Shown one piece after another: positions 61,983 to 64,000 of a stretch of DNA of 64,000 bases. The notes under the pieces were generated by a model. It searched no databases. It saw nothing but the letters and a program-made list of their open reading frames with translations, and was not told where the DNA came from. Position numbers and translations under genes: made by a program. Location: contig MKUP01000011.1 in NCBI GenBank assembly GCA_001898625.1, positions 270,680 to 334,679 on the forward strand, read 5' to 3'. Source of the DNA: Burkholderiales bacterium 67-32. GTDB lineage: Bacteria; Pseudomonadota; Gammaproteobacteria; Burkholderiales; Burkholderiaceae_B. How positions within the stretch are numbered: the stretch's first letter is position 1; the number at the start of each line of letters is the position of its first letter.

Positions 61983-63563
61983 TTACCGCGCCGGCAGTTG
62001 ATAGCTCCAGGTCTCGGTCAGCGCGCGCCTGCCCTCGACCAGCGCGGCCCGCATCTCGACCGGCCGCTTCGGATCCTTGACCTTGACCCGCAGCGTCAGG
62101 CGCCAGCCCTGGATGGCGGGGTTGCGCTGCAGGACGTTCTCCATCAGCTCGGCGTTGTCGCCCACGCTGACCTCGGCGCCCACCGGGGCATCGGGCGAGA
62201 GCCGCGCCAGCACCGGCCCCTCGAAGTCGACGATCAGCGCCGTGCTGCCGTCCAGGTGGCGGATCAGGTTGGCCTGGCGGATCTCGCCGTCGGTACGCAG
62301 GGTCTGCTTGACCCAGCCCACGTCCTTCTCGATCAGCGCGGGCTCGTTCATCGTCCAGTGGATGCGGTAGTCGTGGCGCATGGGCTGGCCCTTGGGCGGC
62401 ACCACGTCGGGCGTCCAGAACGCGACGATATTGTCGTTGGTCTCGTCCGCCGTCGGGATCTCGACCAGCTCCACCTTGCCCGGCCCCCAGTTGCCCTTGG
62501 GTTCTATCCACGCGCTGGGACGCAGGTCGTAGCGGTCGGCCAGATCCTCGTAGCGGGAGAACTCGTGCCCCCGCTGCAGCAGGCCGAAGCCCTTGGGATC
62601 GGTGACCTGGAAGGAACTGACCGACAGCGTGGGTGGGTTGTTCAGGGGCCGCCACAGCCATTCGCCGCTGCCGGCGTGAATGGCCAGGCCGTTGGAGTCG
62701 TGCAGCGCCGGGCGGAAGTTGTTGCCTCGTACACCCTGGTTGGGTCCGTACAGGAACATGCTGGTCAGCGGCGCGACGCCCAGCTTGTTGATCTGGCCGC
62801 GCAGGAACACGCGCGACTCGACATCCAGCACCGCATCCTCGCCCGGGCGCAGCACGAAGCGATAGGCGCCGGTGGCGCGCGGCGAATCCATCAGCGCGTA
62901 GATCACCAGGAAACGATCCTGGGGCTTGGGCCGCTCGATCCAGAACTCGCGAAAGCGCGGGAACTCCTCGGCCATGCCGTCCTTCCACGCGGTGTCCAGC
63001 GCCAGCCCGCGCGCCGACAGGCCATACACCTGGCCCTTGCCGATCACGCGGAAATAGCTCGCGCCCAGCATGCTCATGATCTCGTCGTGCACGCCGTCGC
63101 GATTGATGGGATAGAGCACGCGAAAGCCCGCGTAGCCCAGGTTGCGCGTCGTGTCCGCGTCGAAGGACATGCCGCCGAAATCGAACTTGGCGGGGTTGTA
63201 CTTGATCTCGTGGACCTGGCCGTCGACCACCTCGTTGATGCCGACCGGCGTGGAGAAATGCATGCCCTGGTGGTAGAACGCCAGCCTGAACGGCGTGTCG
63301 CGGTCGTGCCACTCGAACTGGTCGCGGCGCGGCTGGATGCGCAGATAGTCGGCGAACTGCATCTTGCTGAAGGCCGGCGGCAGGTTGCTGACCGGCGCCT
63401 GGTAGGCCCGGTCGGCGAGCGTCTTGGCCCGCGCCGTCACGTCGTCGAGCGAAAAGGCGTGTGCCGCGGCCGCGCCCAGCAAGGACAACAAGACCGTGGC
63501 GATCCCGAGCGAGACAGGCACGAACCTGTTGCGCGCGAAGCTGGCTACGTCTGCAAAACCCAC
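61983..63563 (-). CDS. opgG: Periplasmic glucan biosynthesis protein OpgG (MdoG)
   Basis: A 526-residue OpgG/OpgD-family protein required for osmoregulated periplasmic glucan synthesis. It has a signal peptide (1-36, [10 protein letters not shown]), the family opening [20 protein letters not shown] and a C-terminal immunoglobulin-like domain. The start is GTG at 63563 with GGGAGA upstream. The glucosyltransferase gene opgH, which normally follows opgG in an operon, is not next to it: the downstream neighbour is the intradiol dioxygenase. No twin-arginine motif is visible, so OpgG is preferred over OpgD. Confidence 0.9.
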   Translation of the reverse strand: MGFADVASFARNRFVPVSLGIATVLLSLLGAAAAHAFSLDDVTARAKTLADRAYQAPVSNLPPAFSKMQFADYLRIQPRRDQFEWHDRDTPFRLAFYHQGMHFSTPVGINEVVDGQVHEIKYNPAKFDFGGMSFDADTTRNLGYAGFRVLYPINRDGVHDEIMSMLGASYFRVIGKGQVYGLSARGLALDTAWKDGMAEEFPRFREFWIERPKPQDRFLVIYALMDSPRATGAYRFVLRPGEDAVLDVESRVFLRGQINKLGVAPLTSMFLYGPNQGVRGNNFRPALHDSNGLAIHAGSGEWLWRPLNNPPTLSVSSFQVTDPKGFGLLQRGHEFSRYEDLADRYDLRPSAWIEPKGNWGPGKVELVEIPTADETNDNIVAFWTPDVVPPKGQPMRHDYRIHWTMNEPALIEKDVGWVKQTLRTDGEIRQANLIRHLDGSTALIVDFEGPVLARLSPDAPVGAEVSVGDNAELMENVLQRNPAIQGWRLTLRVKVKDPKRPVEMRAALVEGRRALTETWSYQLPAR

Positions 63564-63800
63564 TAGTTTCTCCCTGGAACGATGTGGACGATGAAACCCC
63601 GAGTCGGGTTACGACCGCCACAAGGCCCGATGATTCCTTGATCCCGGCCGCCCGGACGGCCGCGGTTGTAACAAGCAGTCTGGCGCGCCGCCGCCCGCGC
63701 GGCGCGGGTGAAACGGAAAGTATCACAGCCGCGCGCCGCGTCTGGGTGCGCGGGCGCAGAATCGCGCCGTGCACCCGTACAATCGGGCGACCCCTGCCCC

Positions 63801-64000
63801 ATGGAGGACGACCACTTGGCGCCAAGCTCTTCCCACCGATTCCGCCTTCCCCGCAATCTTTCCCTCGCCCGCCTCCCGCGCGGGACTGCCGGTGCCGCAG
63901 GCAGGTCGATGGCAAGACGGCTCGCCCTGGGCCTGTGCGCTTTCCTGCTCGCATCCGGCGCCCACGCCGCGGCCAACCCCGCGCTACTGAACGACAAAGA
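63801..64000 (+). CDS. Putative secreted protein (start only, cut by window end)
   Basis: An open reading frame that runs off the right edge. The ATG at 63801 gives a 36-residue charged leader; an in-frame ATG at 63909 opens a clean signal peptide (MARRLALGLCAFLLASGAHA, cleavage near ANPAL), so the real start may be 63909. The remaining few residues (ANPALLNDK) do not allow a family call. It is divergent from opgG across about 240 bases. Confidence 0.5.
   Translation, partial: MEDDHLAPSSSHRFRLPRNLSLARLPRGTAGAAGRSMARRLALGLCAFLLASGAHAAANPALLNDK

Noticed and set aside
61939-63954. 671-codon minus-strand frame overlapping opgG in another phase
   Set aside because: Arginine/alanine-rich shadow of opgG; opgG itself has signal peptide, family motifs and a ribosome-binding site.

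Overview
The window looks like chromosomal DNA of a high-GC betaproteobacterium of the Alcaligenaceae, closest in style to Bordetella or Achromobacter. The evidence is the gene content: three orphan Bug-type (TctC) periplasmic receptors, six LysR regulators, System II cytochrome c maturation, an Mg-type HemB, and the translated spc/alpha ribosomal operon. There is no phage, insertion sequence, CRISPR array or tRNA that I could support. The organism call is inference; no database was searched.

Layout. 1-4.7 kb: an orphan Bug receptor and a ThDP-dependent enzyme, divergent from a LysR regulator and an MFS carrier. 4.7-11.3 kb (minus strand): a small membrane protein, msrQ-msrP (repair of periplasmic methionine sulfoxide), the ccsA/resB-type cytochrome c assembly pair and a dihaem cytochrome c4. 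11.6-16.3 kb (plus): gamma carbonic anhydrase, engB, hemB, a CorA-type Mg transporter and a LuxR-type regulator. 16.3-20.3 kb (minus): an ABC exporter pair, cutA and dsbD. 20.5-23.2 kb (plus): a second LuxR regulator of the same family, then a tandem glycine riboswitch with an intrinsic terminator in front of a DadA-like FAD oxidoreductase. 23.2-31.1 kb: a TRAP transporter, aldehyde dehydrogenase and GMC alcohol oxidoreductase operon with a divergent LysR and a cupin. 31.1-36.8 kb: hyuA-hyuB-bug-lysR. 36.9-40.2 kb: LysR, class V aminotransferase, threonine aldolase. 40.2-48.0 kb: a LysR-controlled, translationally coupled catabolic operon (flavin monooxygenase, amidohydrolase, esterase, Bug receptor, extradiol dioxygenase, FAH-type hydrolase). 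48.0-48.9 kb: a Tat-exported dienelactone hydrolase. 49.0-58.4 kb: rplN through rplQ. 58.6-64 kb: LysR with a divergent MFS exporter, an intradiol dioxygenase, opgG and a truncated secreted protein.

Most operons here pair uptake (Bug or TRAP receptor) with oxidation of alcohols, aromatics or amides and a local LysR switch, as in a soil or host-associated generalist feeding on organic acids and aromatics.

The most unusual structure is a family of six ~50-85 bp GC-rich palindromic repeats. Five lie within 0-4 bases of a stop codon, all in the same polarity relative to the gene, including two inside the ribosomal/RNA polymerase operon. Their stems change sequence from copy to copy while keeping base pairing, which points to selection on structure. 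The second highlight is the glycine riboswitch whose terminator arm is duplicated inside the second aptamer. The third is the 41-48 kb catabolic operon, whose substrate I could not assign.
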